Assembly (NCBI RefSeq): GCF_900110465.1
Contig: NZ_FODV01000010.1
Coordinates: forward strand, 62,001 to 126,000
Origin: Halogranum amylolyticum
GTDB lineage: Archaea; Halobacteriota; Halobacteria; Halobacteriales; Haloferacaceae
Reading direction: 5' to 3'
DNA: 64,000 nucleotides
Of this stretch, positions 42,997 to 52,247 are shown one piece after another (within the stretch, counting starts at the first letter, position 1; the number at the start of each line of letters is the position of its first letter). Below the pieces are notes generated by a model, which was given only the letters and a program-made list of their open reading frames with translations, was not told the DNA's origin and did no database searches. Made by a program: the position numbers and the translations under genes.

Positions 42997-43761
42997 GCTA
43001 AATAGTCCCATTCGACCCAATCTATAAATAATTATTGGTGAGATTCAGCCATTTTCTGTCGCATCTCAGTAACAGCTAATCAAGCGGCAGGACGTCATCG
43101 ATGCTGATCAGAGGGAGGCACCAACCGTCAACATTGATAAGCTTCACATATACGACCCCCACAAGGGTTCGTGCGACTGGTCACTTACCCGACCGCATGC
43201 ATGCGACTGAATGAGTGATGACTTTCACTCAGCACTCTGGGTAACGATCTTACTGGAAGTAGAGCATTCCCGATAATCTGAGTACACATGTAAACGTCTA
43301 CCGTAAACTCGTCAGGGAGTACATGACTTGGTGAGAAGAACCGTGTAGGCACCTGTTTCGGCTGTTGGGAAATACACGGAGGAAGGTCTGTGTGTCATCT
43401 ACTCGGATCGTGGCCGTTCGATTCTGATGGCAGCTCAGTACGGATAGGATTACAGCACTAGCGGTGTCATCTTTATCCATAGCTCAAATACGAGCCCGTT
43501 GTACCAGAATGATTTACTCAAATAGATTGCAGATTTTCAGAACCAGCAGAGAGTAATTTCCCAGTGTGGGAAATTCTAATGTGTAAATAGCGATAGCGAG
43601 ATTGGCCAGACGACGCGACTCGCCTATGATCGTCCCCTGACTACTTTGAACCTGACCGTATGACGAACACGTTCTATGAGAACGCCAGGTAGAGTGGTGC
43701 GGGAATCAGATTACAGAGGTCTATTCGAAAAACAGGACCTTACCGAGTCAAAAAGAGTGTC
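42997..43761. other. Large gap with hairpin-forming sequences
   Basis: A 765 nt stretch. It holds the transporter promoter near 43025-43040, a 12-bp palindrome CGCATGCATGCG at 43194-43205, and a 7-bp hairpin (TGAGTGA at 43212-43218 with TCACTCA at 43225-43231). A 60-codon minus-strand frame contains a TATIRVDD segment like an antitoxin N-terminus, but too little to call. No gene is supported. Confidence 0.4.
43194..43231. repeat. Adjacent palindrome and hairpin
   Basis: A perfect 12-bp palindrome (43194-43205) is followed after 6 nt by a 7-bp perfect stem with a 6-nt loop. Such a pair can be a regulator site or a transcript end. No gene nearby explains it. Confidence 0.45.
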
Positions 43762-44139
43762 TCAGAGACTCGCTATGGCCTCAATCTCGATGTCAACGCC
43801 TTTCGGGAGATTAGCGACTTCGACAGCGCTTCGGGCAGGTGGAGAATCGTCGAAGAAACCACTATAGACTTCGTTCATCTCATCGAAATCATCGATATCG
43901 TTGAGATAGACTGTCATTTTAAGTACATCTTCGAGTGTGCCCCCTTCCGAATCGAGTATGGCCACGATGTTGTCAAAAACTTGTTCGGTCTGTTCGGCGA
44001 TACTCGCTTCGGCCAGTAATTCCCCATCTGCCGTCATCGGGATTTGACCCGATGTAAACAGAATCTCTTCGTTCGTCGTCGCTTGACTGTAGGCTCCGAC
44101 TGCAGAGGGTGCTTCGGCTGTTTGGATAACGCGCATCAT
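43762..44139 (-). CDS. ridA: RidA family reactive-imine deaminase
   Basis: A 125 aa YjgF/RidA protein with the family marks AVGAYSQA (13-20), FTSGQIP (28-34), R103 in PPARSAVEV and the final glutamates E118/E120. RidA hydrolyses 2-aminoacrylate and related imines formed by PLP enzymes such as threonine/serine ammonia-lyase. Such an enzyme (ilvA) is encoded 4 kb away, and glycine/serine enzymes follow, so this gene fits the amino acid island. It is divergent from lipA. Confidence 0.92.
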   Translation of the reverse strand: MMRVIQTAEAPSAVGAYSQATTNEEILFTSGQIPMTADGELLAEASIAEQTEQVFDNIVAILDSEGGTLEDVLKMTVYLNDIDDFDEMNEVYSGFFDDSPPARSAVEVANLPKGVDIEIEAIASL

Positions 44140-44264
44140 TTGGTCCAGTTGCTCGAATACACATAAAATTTCCTGCAGATGTCGATTCAGATGCAGAAAA
44201 AGAAAAGCTAGGAACCGATTGAGCCCACCCGCAAGCTTATCACGATTCGACGATAGATTCCGGT

Positions 44265-45197
44265 ATGACCGGTAGGCGAAAGCCCGACTGGCTCAAGATG
44301 CGTCCGCCATCTGGTCAGCGCTTCACCGAAATAAAGCAGAATCTTCGGAGTCGTAATCTCCATACAGTCTGTGAGGAGGCTAACTGCCCGAATCTTGGGG
44401 AGTGCTGGAGTGGACGCGAGGGGCCGGGAACGGCGACGTTCATGCTGATGGGAAATCGTTGTTCAAGAGGTTGCAACTTCTGTGACGTCCAGACTGGAGG
44501 CATGGAACCACTTGATCCGAACGAACCCGCGAACGTGGCAGAGGCGGTCTCCGAGATTGGCTTGGATTACGTCGTCTTGACCTCCGTTGACCGAGATGAT
44601 TTAGCTGACGGGGGGTCGGCTCACTTCGCCGAGACAATTCGAGAGATTAAAACACGTGATTCCAGTATCCTCGTCGAGGTACTTACCCCGGATTTCCAAG
44701 GGTCCCCGGATGCAGTTCAGCGGATTCTCGACGCGGGCCCTGATGTATTTGCTCATAACATAGAGACAGTAGAGCGTCTTCAATGGCCGGTTCGAGACCG
44801 TCGCGCGGGTTACGAACAGACTCTCGACGTTCTTCAGCAAGCAAGTGAAGAGTCCGACGTATACACGAAAACGAGCCTCATGCTCGGTCTCGGCGAGTAC
44901 CATCACGAGGTCTATCAGACGCTCTCTGACCTGCGCGAAGTCGGCGTCGATATCGTCACGTTCGGTCAGTATCTTCAACCCTCACGTTCACACATAGATG
45001 TGTTCGAGTATGTCCACCCCGACGCATTCGAAACATGGCGCGAGGTCGCAGAAAAAGAAATGAACTTTCTGTACTGTGCCTCGGGGCCAATGGTTCGCTC
45101 GTCCTACAGAGCGGGTGAACTCTTCGTTGATGCACTGCTCCGAGACGGCAGGAGTGTCGAACAAGCACGAAAGCAGGCACGTGTCAGCAGCGATTGA
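44265..45197 (+). CDS. lipA: Lipoyl synthase
   Basis: A 310 aa radical SAM enzyme that inserts two sulfurs into an octanoyl-lysine of lipoyl domains such as GcvH. Both iron-sulfur sites are in place: C36, C41 and C47 for the auxiliary cluster, C66, C70 and C73 for the SAM cluster (CSRGCNFC). The C-terminal RSSYRAGE serine ligand motif is also present. It lies in a glycine cleavage island, so it very likely serves GcvH. No LipB is seen in the window; the lipoate ligase nearby may supply the octanoyl or lipoyl group. Confidence 0.95.
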   Translation: MTGRRKPDWLKMRPPSGQRFTEIKQNLRSRNLHTVCEEANCPNLGECWSGREGPGTATFMLMGNRCSRGCNFCDVQTGGMEPLDPNEPANVAEAVSEIGLDYVVLTSVDRDDLADGGSAHFAETIREIKTRDSSILVEVLTPDFQGSPDAVQRILDAGPDVFAHNIETVERLQWPVRDRRAGYEQTLDVLQQASEESDVYTKTSLMLGLGEYHHEVYQTLSDLREVGVDIVTFGQYLQPSRSHIDVFEYVHPDAFETWREVAEKEMNFLYCASGPMVRSSYRAGELFVDALLRDGRSVEQARKQARVSSD

Positions 45198-45514
45198 TGC
45201 CGCTATCCAACGAGATTGAATAGAACCACGATCATGTCCGAGTGGTAAACGAAAGAAGAGGAGAGAGGTACGGAGCGTCAGCAGAGTATCGTTGGTGTCT
45301 ACCGAAATGTACAAGATGGACCAAGTACAGCCACTCAGTATCTGTCGTGAAAGAGCCATCATAACGACTGATGTGTCCACAGACAAGGGGCATGCAGCAC
45401 GACAGATACTCGGAAGCGAAGTGGCCGAAAGATCAAAGCTAGCGAAAACCCACCAAACCTCACGTTTGCAGACCTCAGACAGAGCGTTCAACTAATTCAA
45501 GATAATGTCAAAAA
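45198..45514. other. Gap between lipA and the dihydrolipoamide dehydrogenase gene
   Basis: A 317 nt stretch on the same strand as both neighbours. A 67-codon frame overlaps most of it but shows no family features. It probably carries the promoter of the next gene. Confidence 0.35.
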
Positions 45515-46939
45515 ATGACAGCTGAAAATGATTCAATCGAAACAGATGTACTGGTTATCGGCGCAGGACCCGGAGGTTACGTCGCTGCTATTCGCGCCGC
45601 ACAACACGGTCTCGACGTAACTCTGGTCGAAAAAGACGCGTACGGCGGCGTCTGCCTCAATCATGGTTGTATTCCTTCGAAGGCCTATATCAGTGCCACA
45701 GACCTTGCGTACGAGGCGAGAGGAGCGTCGGAGATGGGGATTTTTGCAGACCCGACAATCGACATGGCGAAGATGCAAGAGTGGAAGTCGAACGTAACTA
45801 ACAAACTCACTGGTGCCGTCGAAAAACTCTGCAAGGCAAACGGGGTTACCCTCGTCGAAGGTCTGGCGTCGTTCGTCGACGAGAATGAAATACAAGTTAC
45901 GTCTGAGGGCAAAAAGTCGGGGCAGAGTTCGATCACGTTCGACCGCTGCGTTATCTCGACAGGGTCACGCCCAATTCAGATTCCAGGGTTCGACTTTGCA
46001 GACAGCAAAGTGTGGTCTTCACGGGATGCACTCGCGGCAGAATCGGTTCCAGACCGTCTCGTAGTTGTCGGAGCGGGCTACATCGGAATGGAACTCTCAA
46101 CCGTGTTTGCAAAGCTTGGAGCGGAAGTCGATGTCGTCGAGATGCTCGACGACGCCCTTCCTGCATATGAAGACGACATCACACGTGTCGTACGAAAACG
46201 TGCGAGCGAATTGGATATCGACTTCCACTTCGGTGAAGGTGCAACTGAATGGCGCGATACTGACGACGGTATGGAAGTCGTTACCGAAACCAAGGATGGA
46301 GAGGAATCAATCTATTCGGCGGATAGGGTCTTAGTCGCAGTCGGTCGTCAGCCTGTAACCGATACTCTCGGATTGAAGAATACCGGAGTAGAACTGAACG
46401 AGCAGGGGTTCATAGAGACCGATCGTCATGGGCGTACGTCCCTCGAACACGTCTTCGCTGTGGGTGACGTGGCTGGGGAGCCGATGCTTGCACATAAGGC
46501 CAGCAACGAAGGAATCATTGCAGCCACTGCCCTGGCAGAGAACTCACCCTCCAGTGGCACTCGGTCAATTCCTGCTGCGGTGTTCACGGACCCCGAGATA
46601 GGAACTGTCGGACTAACAGAACATGAAGCGGAACAGGAAGGCTACAATCCCATTGTTGGGAAGTTCCCCTTCAGAGCATCGGGGCGTGCACTAACGACCA
46701 GTGACACGGCCGGATTCGCCCGTCTTGTCGCTGATGGTGAGAGTGGAGCTATCCTCGGCGCACAAATCGTGGGCTCGGAAGCCTCAGAACTTGTTGCTGA
46801 AGTGGCGTTGGCTATCGATATGGAAGCGACGCTGAAGGACATCGCAACGACGGTTCACACACACCCGACGCTTTCAGAAGCAGTCATGGAGGCTGCCGAG
46901 AACGCACAGGGACACGCGATTCATACGCTGAATCGATAA
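45515..46939 (+). CDS. lpd: Dihydrolipoamide dehydrogenase
   Basis: A 474 aa FAD-disulfide oxidoreductase, the usual length. FAD motif GAGPGG (16-21), redox pair C47/C52 (GGVCLNHGCIPSKAYI), NAD motif VVGAGYIGMEL, and C-terminal HTHPTLSEA with the active-site His-Glu pair. It reoxidises dihydrolipoyl groups on GcvH (L-protein of glycine cleavage) and may serve other lipoyl complexes. It is next to lipA and convergent with the lipoate ligase gene. Confidence 0.95.
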   Translation: MTAENDSIETDVLVIGAGPGGYVAAIRAAQHGLDVTLVEKDAYGGVCLNHGCIPSKAYISATDLAYEARGASEMGIFADPTIDMAKMQEWKSNVTNKLTGAVEKLCKANGVTLVEGLASFVDENEIQVTSEGKKSGQSSITFDRCVISTGSRPIQIPGFDFADSKVWSSRDALAAESVPDRLVVVGAGYIGMELSTVFAKLGAEVDVVEMLDDALPAYEDDITRVVRKRASELDIDFHFGEGATEWRDTDDGMEVVTETKDGEESIYSADRVLVAVGRQPVTDTLGLKNTGVELNEQGFIETDRHGRTSLEHVFAVGDVAGEPMLAHKASNEGIIAATALAENSPSSGTRSIPAAVFTDPEIGTVGLTEHEAEQEGYNPIVGKFPFRASGRALTTSDTAGFARLVADGESGAILGAQIVGSEASELVAEVALAIDMEATLKDIATTVHTHPTLSEAVMEAAENAQGHAIHTLNR

Positions 46940-47067
46940 TTCGAACTTCGGTGAGAGAGCCGGAGCGAACTACGGCACACGACCGATAGTGTGAGAAAGC
47001 GTGAATATCAGAGACGAGTCCAGTGAACCCTTCGAATGAAACCTTCACGCCGTACGCGTAGACTCTG

Positions 47068-47880
47068 TCAGGGTTCGGGTGAACTCTTGTGAACCCACTC
47101 GTCGGCCTCATATTTTGCTGTACTGCGCTCTCGGGCCTGCTCCAGTTCACCGTCGGTCCAAGAACCCTCGGTCGCATCAACGAACGCTGCGAGTTCGGAT
47201 TCAAGTTCTGAAACGGCCTGCCCCCGACGTATGTCCACGAATTCGTCGATACCGACTACTCGTTTGTCGAATCTCTCATCCACCACATCTGGCTCGGAGA
47301 ACACCGCTAGGTGGTCTTCTGGGAGCGACGAGAAGGTGATCGAACCGTGTTGAATCACTGCATCGTTCTGTCGATATTGGGCATTGCCGGATATTTTCCG
47401 TCCCTGAGCGAGAATATCGTGGGCCGGATGGAGGTCCCGCAGATAGCACGCCGGGTGATAGATCGCTGGACGGGGTTCATCGGCGTAACCGGCGGGTATT
47501 CCGAGGTTTCTGAACATTTTGAGGACGGGTTTACAGAGCAAATGGTAACACTCCAAGAGGTCACCCGGGAGTTCGTCCTTCGGGGCGGTAATCGAGTAGG
47601 AGATGTCACCGACGTGATCGTGATAGATTCCACCACCACCGGTTTGACGTCGCGTCACGTCGATTTTTTCGCGTGAGCAGTAGTCCCAATCGACGGTAGT
47701 CGGATCTTGTCCATAACCCAACGAGAGACAGCTCGGCTCCCACTGATAGACTCGTACCGTCCTCGGCCCCCCTGATGCAGCTGTCTCTGCAGCAATCTCA
47801 TCAAGTGCCATATTCATCGGGCCCGACCGGGGCTCTTCTCGAATGAGTCGCCACTCGTACTCGGCCATGTCTGGCATCAC
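47068..47880 (-). CDS. Lipoate-protein ligase family protein
   Basis: A 270 aa member of the lipoate ligase/octanoyltransferase superfamily. RRQTGGGGIYHD (77-88) is the nucleotide-binding stretch and K162 in GRKISGNAQYR is the conserved lysine. The C-terminal domain of full-length ligases is absent or reduced. It attaches lipoate or octanoate to apo-GcvH. An AATTTTACC box about 27 nt upstream supports ATG 47880, with a later in-frame ATG at 47868 as alternative. Last of a run of minus-strand glycine metabolism genes. Confidence 0.88.
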   Translation of the reverse strand: MMPDMAEYEWRLIREEPRSGPMNMALDEIAAETAASGGPRTVRVYQWEPSCLSLGYGQDPTTVDWDYCSREKIDVTRRQTGGGGIYHDHVGDISYSITAPKDELPGDLLECYHLLCKPVLKMFRNLGIPAGYADEPRPAIYHPACYLRDLHPAHDILAQGRKISGNAQYRQNDAVIQHGSITFSSLPEDHLAVFSEPDVVDERFDKRVVGIDEFVDIRRGQAVSELESELAAFVDATEGSWTDGELEQARERSTAKYEADEWVHKSSPEP

Positions 47881-47992
47881 GCTTACTCCATGTCGGTAGG
47901 GTAAAATTGTTTGGTCAGTGTCGTCGTCAATACGGTGACAATAACAGTGGAATCAATGGGAAATCGGAAGAGAATCCTTCGCTGAATCGACG

Positions 47993-49240
47993 TTAGATAT
48001 CGTGACTCCCGACTGATTCCGGAGTGGGAACAACCCGCTTGATGGTATACCCGGCCTCCTTGATATCGGAGACGACTTGTCTCATCGCATTCTCACCAGG
48101 AGTCGTCGTTCGAATGACCAGGTCTGCCTTGCCGACGGGGAGTCCCTCCTCAGAGCGATCGTGGCGTACGCTCCGGATATTTGTATCGTGGCGACCGATA
48201 ATGTCCGCGATTTCCCCAAGAACTCCGGGGTGGTCGTCGATACGAACGTAAAGCGTAACGAACTGACGTCGATCGACGAGAGCTCGCGTGAGCATATCTT
48301 GAAGCGTTGCAATGTCTATGTTACCGCCACAGAGGAGCGGAACGACCGTTTCACTTCGGCAGTCGATCGCCCCCGAGAGAAGTGGCGCAACGGACGTCGC
48401 AGCGGCCCCTTCGACCATCTGTTTCGTGCGTTCCAACAGCCACAATGTTGCCTGCGCAATTTCGGTATCCGTAACCGTGACTACGTCGTCAACGTGGTTC
48501 TGAATGATCCCGAATGTGAGGTCTGAGATACCCCCCGTGGCGATTCCGTCGGCAATCGTGTCGGGAGTCTCATTCTCGACTGGGTGCCCTTTGTCGAGGC
48601 TTTGAGGGACCGTAGCAGCGGATTCGGCTTGAACACCGACAACGCGAATTGACTCGTCGTACGACTTCACCGCCGTTGCGATACCACTGATCAAGCCCCC
48701 ACCACCGATTGGGACGGTGAGAACGCTTAGGTCCGGCACTTGTTCGGTCAATTCGAGCCCAATCGTACCCTGACCAGCGACAACAGCGGGGTCATCATAT
48801 GCGTGAACGAACTCCGTGTTAGAATCGTTAGCGTACGACCGTGCAGCGTCCATCGCCTCGGCAAACGTCTTCCCTGTGAGCTCGACAGTTGCCCCGTACC
48901 CTTCCGTTGCATCCACTTTTGCCTGCGGAGCAGTCTCCGGCATAACGATGAGCGACTCGAGTCCGAGTTCGGTTGCAGCGAATGCGACACCCTGTGCATG
49001 GTTCCCTGCACTCGCGGCGACCACCCGGGTCGCGTCTCCTTGCGCTACTTGCGAAATTTTGTTGAATGCCCCACGGGGTTTAAACGACCCTGTTTTCTGG
49101 AAGTGTTCGTACTTGAACCAGACGTCAGCGTTCACTGCTCTGCCAAGCGTCGAACTCTCTTCGACAGGAGTCTGACGAATATCCGCTGATTGATCGAGAC
49201 GCTTTCTCGCACGCTCTATGTCTTCAATTGAGACGGTCAT
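47993..49240 (-). CDS. ilvA: Threonine ammonia-lyase with ACT domain
   Basis: A 415 aa PLP enzyme deaminating threonine (or serine) to 2-oxobutyrate (pyruvate). PLP lysine K54 lies in GSFKPRGA; SAGNHAQGVAFAA and VGGGGLISGIATA-like IGGGGLISGIA are the phosphate and glycine loops. The last about 85 residues form an ACT domain (VTLYVRIDDHPGVLGEIADIIG). That layout is the catabolic/biodegradative TdcB-like or short IlvA type. With RidA it would handle reactive imines. Located between glyA and lipoate ligase. Confidence 0.93.
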   Translation of the reverse strand: MTVSIEDIERARKRLDQSADIRQTPVEESSTLGRAVNADVWFKYEHFQKTGSFKPRGAFNKISQVAQGDATRVVAASAGNHAQGVAFAATELGLESLIVMPETAPQAKVDATEGYGATVELTGKTFAEAMDAARSYANDSNTEFVHAYDDPAVVAGQGTIGLELTEQVPDLSVLTVPIGGGGLISGIATAVKSYDESIRVVGVQAESAATVPQSLDKGHPVENETPDTIADGIATGGISDLTFGIIQNHVDDVVTVTDTEIAQATLWLLERTKQMVEGAAATSVAPLLSGAIDCRSETVVPLLCGGNIDIATLQDMLTRALVDRRQFVTLYVRIDDHPGVLGEIADIIGRHDTNIRSVRHDRSEEGLPVGKADLVIRTTTPGENAMRQVVSDIKEAGYTIKRVVPTPESVGSHDI

Positions 49241-49341
49241 CGGTGGTCTGGATTGGAACTTTTGAAACGGACTCAGTCGTTACGCGATTAACGGTGAGTT
49301 TGATATCACCGTGGCAGCTCCGTAGGATGTGACGCTGTCGG

Positions 49342-50592
49342 TCAATCATAGATTGGATACTCTTCACATAGGCGATCAACTAACGATGAGACATCCTCGA
49401 TCACGTCTTGGTCCTCAGGGTGTTCGATGACGTCGACGATCGCGTGCCCGACAGTTTCCATCTCTGATTGCGTGAACCCACGAGTTGTGAGCGACGGTGT
49501 CCCAACTCGGATACCGCTGGTGGTGAAAGGCGATCGGGTCTCACCGGGAACAGTGTTCTTGTTGACAGTGATTCCTACGTTTTGAAGGTATTCTTCGGCG
49601 TCACTTCCAGTCACGTTTGGATGAGAGTCTCGCAGATCCGCGAGGACGTAGTGTTTGTCAGTACCTCCGCTCACGAGGGACAGCCCGTGTTCGGAAAAGG
49701 TGGTAGCTAAGGTTTCTGCGTTCGCTACTACCTGCTTAGCGTACTCAGTGAACTCGGGCGTCAGTGCTTCTTGGAATCCCACCGCTTTTCCAGCGATGTT
49801 GTGCATGAGCGGTCCACCCTGACTTCCGGGGAAGATAGATTTGTCAATCTGTTCAGAAAATTCATCCGACGTGAGAATTAATCCTCCTCGGCCTGCTCGG
49901 ATCGTCTTGTGAGTGCTTGCAGTGACGAAGTCTGCGTTGCTAATCGGATTCGTGTGTACACCGGCCGCGATGAGACCAGTAACGTGAGCAATATCCGCGA
50001 GGTGATACGCGTCGACGTCAGATGCGATTTCGTGGATACGCTCGTAGTCGAACTCCCGCGGATACGCCGACGCTCCACTGACGACGAGGTCGGGATCAAA
50101 TTCTGTAGCGTGTTCAGCCACCGACTCGTAATTTATGTATCCACTGTCAGGGTCAACGCCATACTGCTCAATATCGTAGAGTTGGCCGGAGAAGTTGACG
50201 TCGTGCCCGTGTGAGAGGTGTCCACCGTGAGTAAGGTCCAAGGACAGAATTCGGTCACCGGGATCGAGCATCGCGAAGTAGACACCCATATTCGCTTGCG
50301 TGCCACTGTGAGGTTGAACATTCGCGTGCTCTGCATCGAAGAGTTCTTTCGCACGGTCGATCGCCAACTGTTCGACAGTGTCGGCGTGCTCACAACCACC
50401 ATAGTATCGAGAGCCGGGATATCCTTCGGCGTACTTGTTCGTCAACACCGAACCCTGTGCTTCGAGAACCGCCTCCGAAACATGATTTTCCGACGCGATC
50501 AGCCCGAGACTCTCTTCCTGACGACGTCTCTCGTCTTGAACGGCAGCATAGACCGCTGGGTCAGTCTCCTCAAGGTGGTTACTACGAACCAT
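49342..50592 (-). CDS. glyA: Serine hydroxymethyltransferase
   Basis: A 416 aa PLP enzyme interconverting glycine and serine with methylene-tetrahydrofolate. The PLP lysine is K229 in TASTHKTIRAGRGG; LIASENHVS, YAEGYPGSRYYGG and HSGTQAN are diagnostic. ATG 50592 is chosen over 50607 for a normal N-terminus. It is 227 nt downstream of gcvPB, so probably has its own promoter while sharing the island. It turns the methylene group released by glycine cleavage into serine. Confidence 0.95.
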   Translation of the reverse strand: MVRSNHLEETDPAVYAAVQDERRRQEESLGLIASENHVSEAVLEAQGSVLTNKYAEGYPGSRYYGGCEHADTVEQLAIDRAKELFDAEHANVQPHSGTQANMGVYFAMLDPGDRILSLDLTHGGHLSHGHDVNFSGQLYDIEQYGVDPDSGYINYESVAEHATEFDPDLVVSGASAYPREFDYERIHEIASDVDAYHLADIAHVTGLIAAGVHTNPISNADFVTASTHKTIRAGRGGLILTSDEFSEQIDKSIFPGSQGGPLMHNIAGKAVGFQEALTPEFTEYAKQVVANAETLATTFSEHGLSLVSGGTDKHYVLADLRDSHPNVTGSDAEEYLQNVGITVNKNTVPGETRSPFTTSGIRVGTPSLTTRGFTQSEMETVGHAIVDVIEHPEDQDVIEDVSSLVDRLCEEYPIYD

Positions 50593-50819
50593 AGAACTCA
50601 CTTTCAATCGATACTATACAAATCGTTGTGAATAGGCAGTATTACCCTCTAAATTTGAATACAAACGTTACTCTCGCCGGCTACGCTCTACGGGACCCCA
50701 TTCGGTAGATGTCACGGAAAGACGCGAATCGACGGGAAGTCCCAACCGTATCTTACCGACCTCTAGGACGCGGATTTTATTCAGATAGCGGGGACGAGTA
50801 GAAGTTCAGAAACGGGAGA

Positions 50820-52247
50820 TCAATCCGAGATCTGGTGCCAGGACAGGACCGGATCTCGTGCGGCTTGCGTTTGATCTATGCGTTTCGCAGTGGTTTCGTT
50901 TGGTGCTGCCTCGATTGCGTCGTCACTCTGATCGAGTACCGCGTTGAAGGCCTCTGCCAATCGGTCCAACGTCGTTTTACTCTCGGCCTCTGTAGGCTCT
51001 GTCATCAGAGCTTCGTCGACGATGTCGGGCCACTTTGTTGTCGGAGGATGTACTCCATAATCTAACATTTTCTTCGCAAAGTCTGCAGCGTCCTTCTCAC
51101 CGGCACTTGCTACGAACTCGTGGTGGAACGGTTCGAACGGGACGTCCAACTCGAGCTGAGAGGCGAGATAGTTCGCGTTGAGGACTGCTTTCGCGCTCGT
51201 ATCGGACAAGCCTGAGTCACCGAGCCGAGAAATGTAAGCGTGTGTCTTGAGAAGAACGAGCCAGTTACCCATTCCTCCGTGGACCTTTCCGATAGATTCC
51301 TCGGGGGTTGTGAGAACATACTCTCCCTCCTCCTTTCTCACGTGGGGGTTCGGGAGAAACTTGTCAAGGCCTTCACGAACACCGATCGGTCCCGCCCCCG
51401 GACCTCCGCCGCCGTGGGGTGTGGCGAACGTTTTGTGAACGTTGTAGTGCATGATGTCGAACCCCATGTCACCTGGTCGAGCACGACCGAGAAGCGCGTT
51501 CAGGTTGGCACCATCGTAGTACAGGAGCCCTCCAGCCTCGTGGACCAGGTCCGCGATCTCCTCGATCTCTCGTTCGAACAGTCCGAGTGTGTTCGGATTG
51601 GTCAACATCAATGCTGCCGTCGACTCGCCTACTGCTGCAGAGAGGACATCGAGATCGACTCGTCCATCCTCGTCTGCCGGAAGCTCGACGATGTCGTACC
51701 CGGCCATCGCAGCGCTGGCAAAGTTCGTCCCGTGAGCACTAGAAGGAACGATGATTTCGTTTCGCTGTGCTGCTTCGCCGTTGTATTCGTGGTACGCTTT
51801 AGCGACCAAGATGCCAGTCAGCTCACCGGCTGCTCCAGCAGGAGGTTGGAGCGTTACTGCACTCATGCCCCCGATCTCTCCGAGATACTCTTGTAGCTCG
51901 TAGTAGATTTGTAGTGTCCCTTGGGCTGTTTCGGACGGACGGTCCAAGTGAACCGAGGCTGATGGAAGCGCAGCGATATCCTCGGTGAACTTCGGGTTGT
52001 ATTTCATCGTACAGGAGCCGAGTGGATACGGACCGCTGTCGACTCCGTAGTTCATCTGTGAGAGCCGCGTGTAGTGGCGTGCGATCTCTGGTTCTGAGAG
52101 GGAGGGCAACTTGATACTCTCGCGAGTCAGCTCGTCGGGTAGATACGTGTCCTGCAACTCATAGCGGGTCAGATCTTTTTCAGACAAGAGCGGTTCGTGA
52201 CCTTCAGATTCTGCATCGTCCCACTTTGCCTGTCGATGTCGTTGCAT
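50820..52247 (-). CDS. gcvPB: Glycine dehydrogenase (decarboxylating) subunit 2
   Basis: A 475 aa PLP-binding half of glycine decarboxylase (P-protein). The PLP lysine is K272 in NVHKTFATPHGGGGPGAGP. MNYGVDSGPYPLGSCTMKYNPK and PPAGAAGELTG are typical. It overlaps gcvPA by one base (TAATG). Split P-protein is usual in archaea and many Gram-positive bacteria. Last gene of the gcvT-gcvH-gcvPA-gcvPB operon. Confidence 0.96.
   Translation of the reverse strand: MQRHRQAKWDDAESEGHEPLLSEKDLTRYELQDTYLPDELTRESIKLPSLSEPEIARHYTRLSQMNYGVDSGPYPLGSCTMKYNPKFTEDIAALPSASVHLDRPSETAQGTLQIYYELQEYLGEIGGMSAVTLQPPAGAAGELTGILVAKAYHEYNGEAAQRNEIIVPSSAHGTNFASAAMAGYDIVELPADEDGRVDLDVLSAAVGESTAALMLTNPNTLGLFEREIEEIADLVHEAGGLLYYDGANLNALLGRARPGDMGFDIMHYNVHKTFATPHGGGGPGAGPIGVREGLDKFLPNPHVRKEEGEYVLTTPEESIGKVHGGMGNWLVLLKTHAYISRLGDSGLSDTSAKAVLNANYLASQLELDVPFEPFHHEFVASAGEKDAADFAKKMLDYGVHPPTTKWPDIVDEALMTEPTEAESKTTLDRLAEAFNAVLDQSDDAIEAAPNETTAKRIDQTQAARDPVLSWHQISD

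Noticed and set aside
43298-43480. Possible antitoxin (TATIRVDD segment)
   Set aside because: Only eight residues resemble a ribbon-helix-helix N-terminus; no toxin gene beside it.
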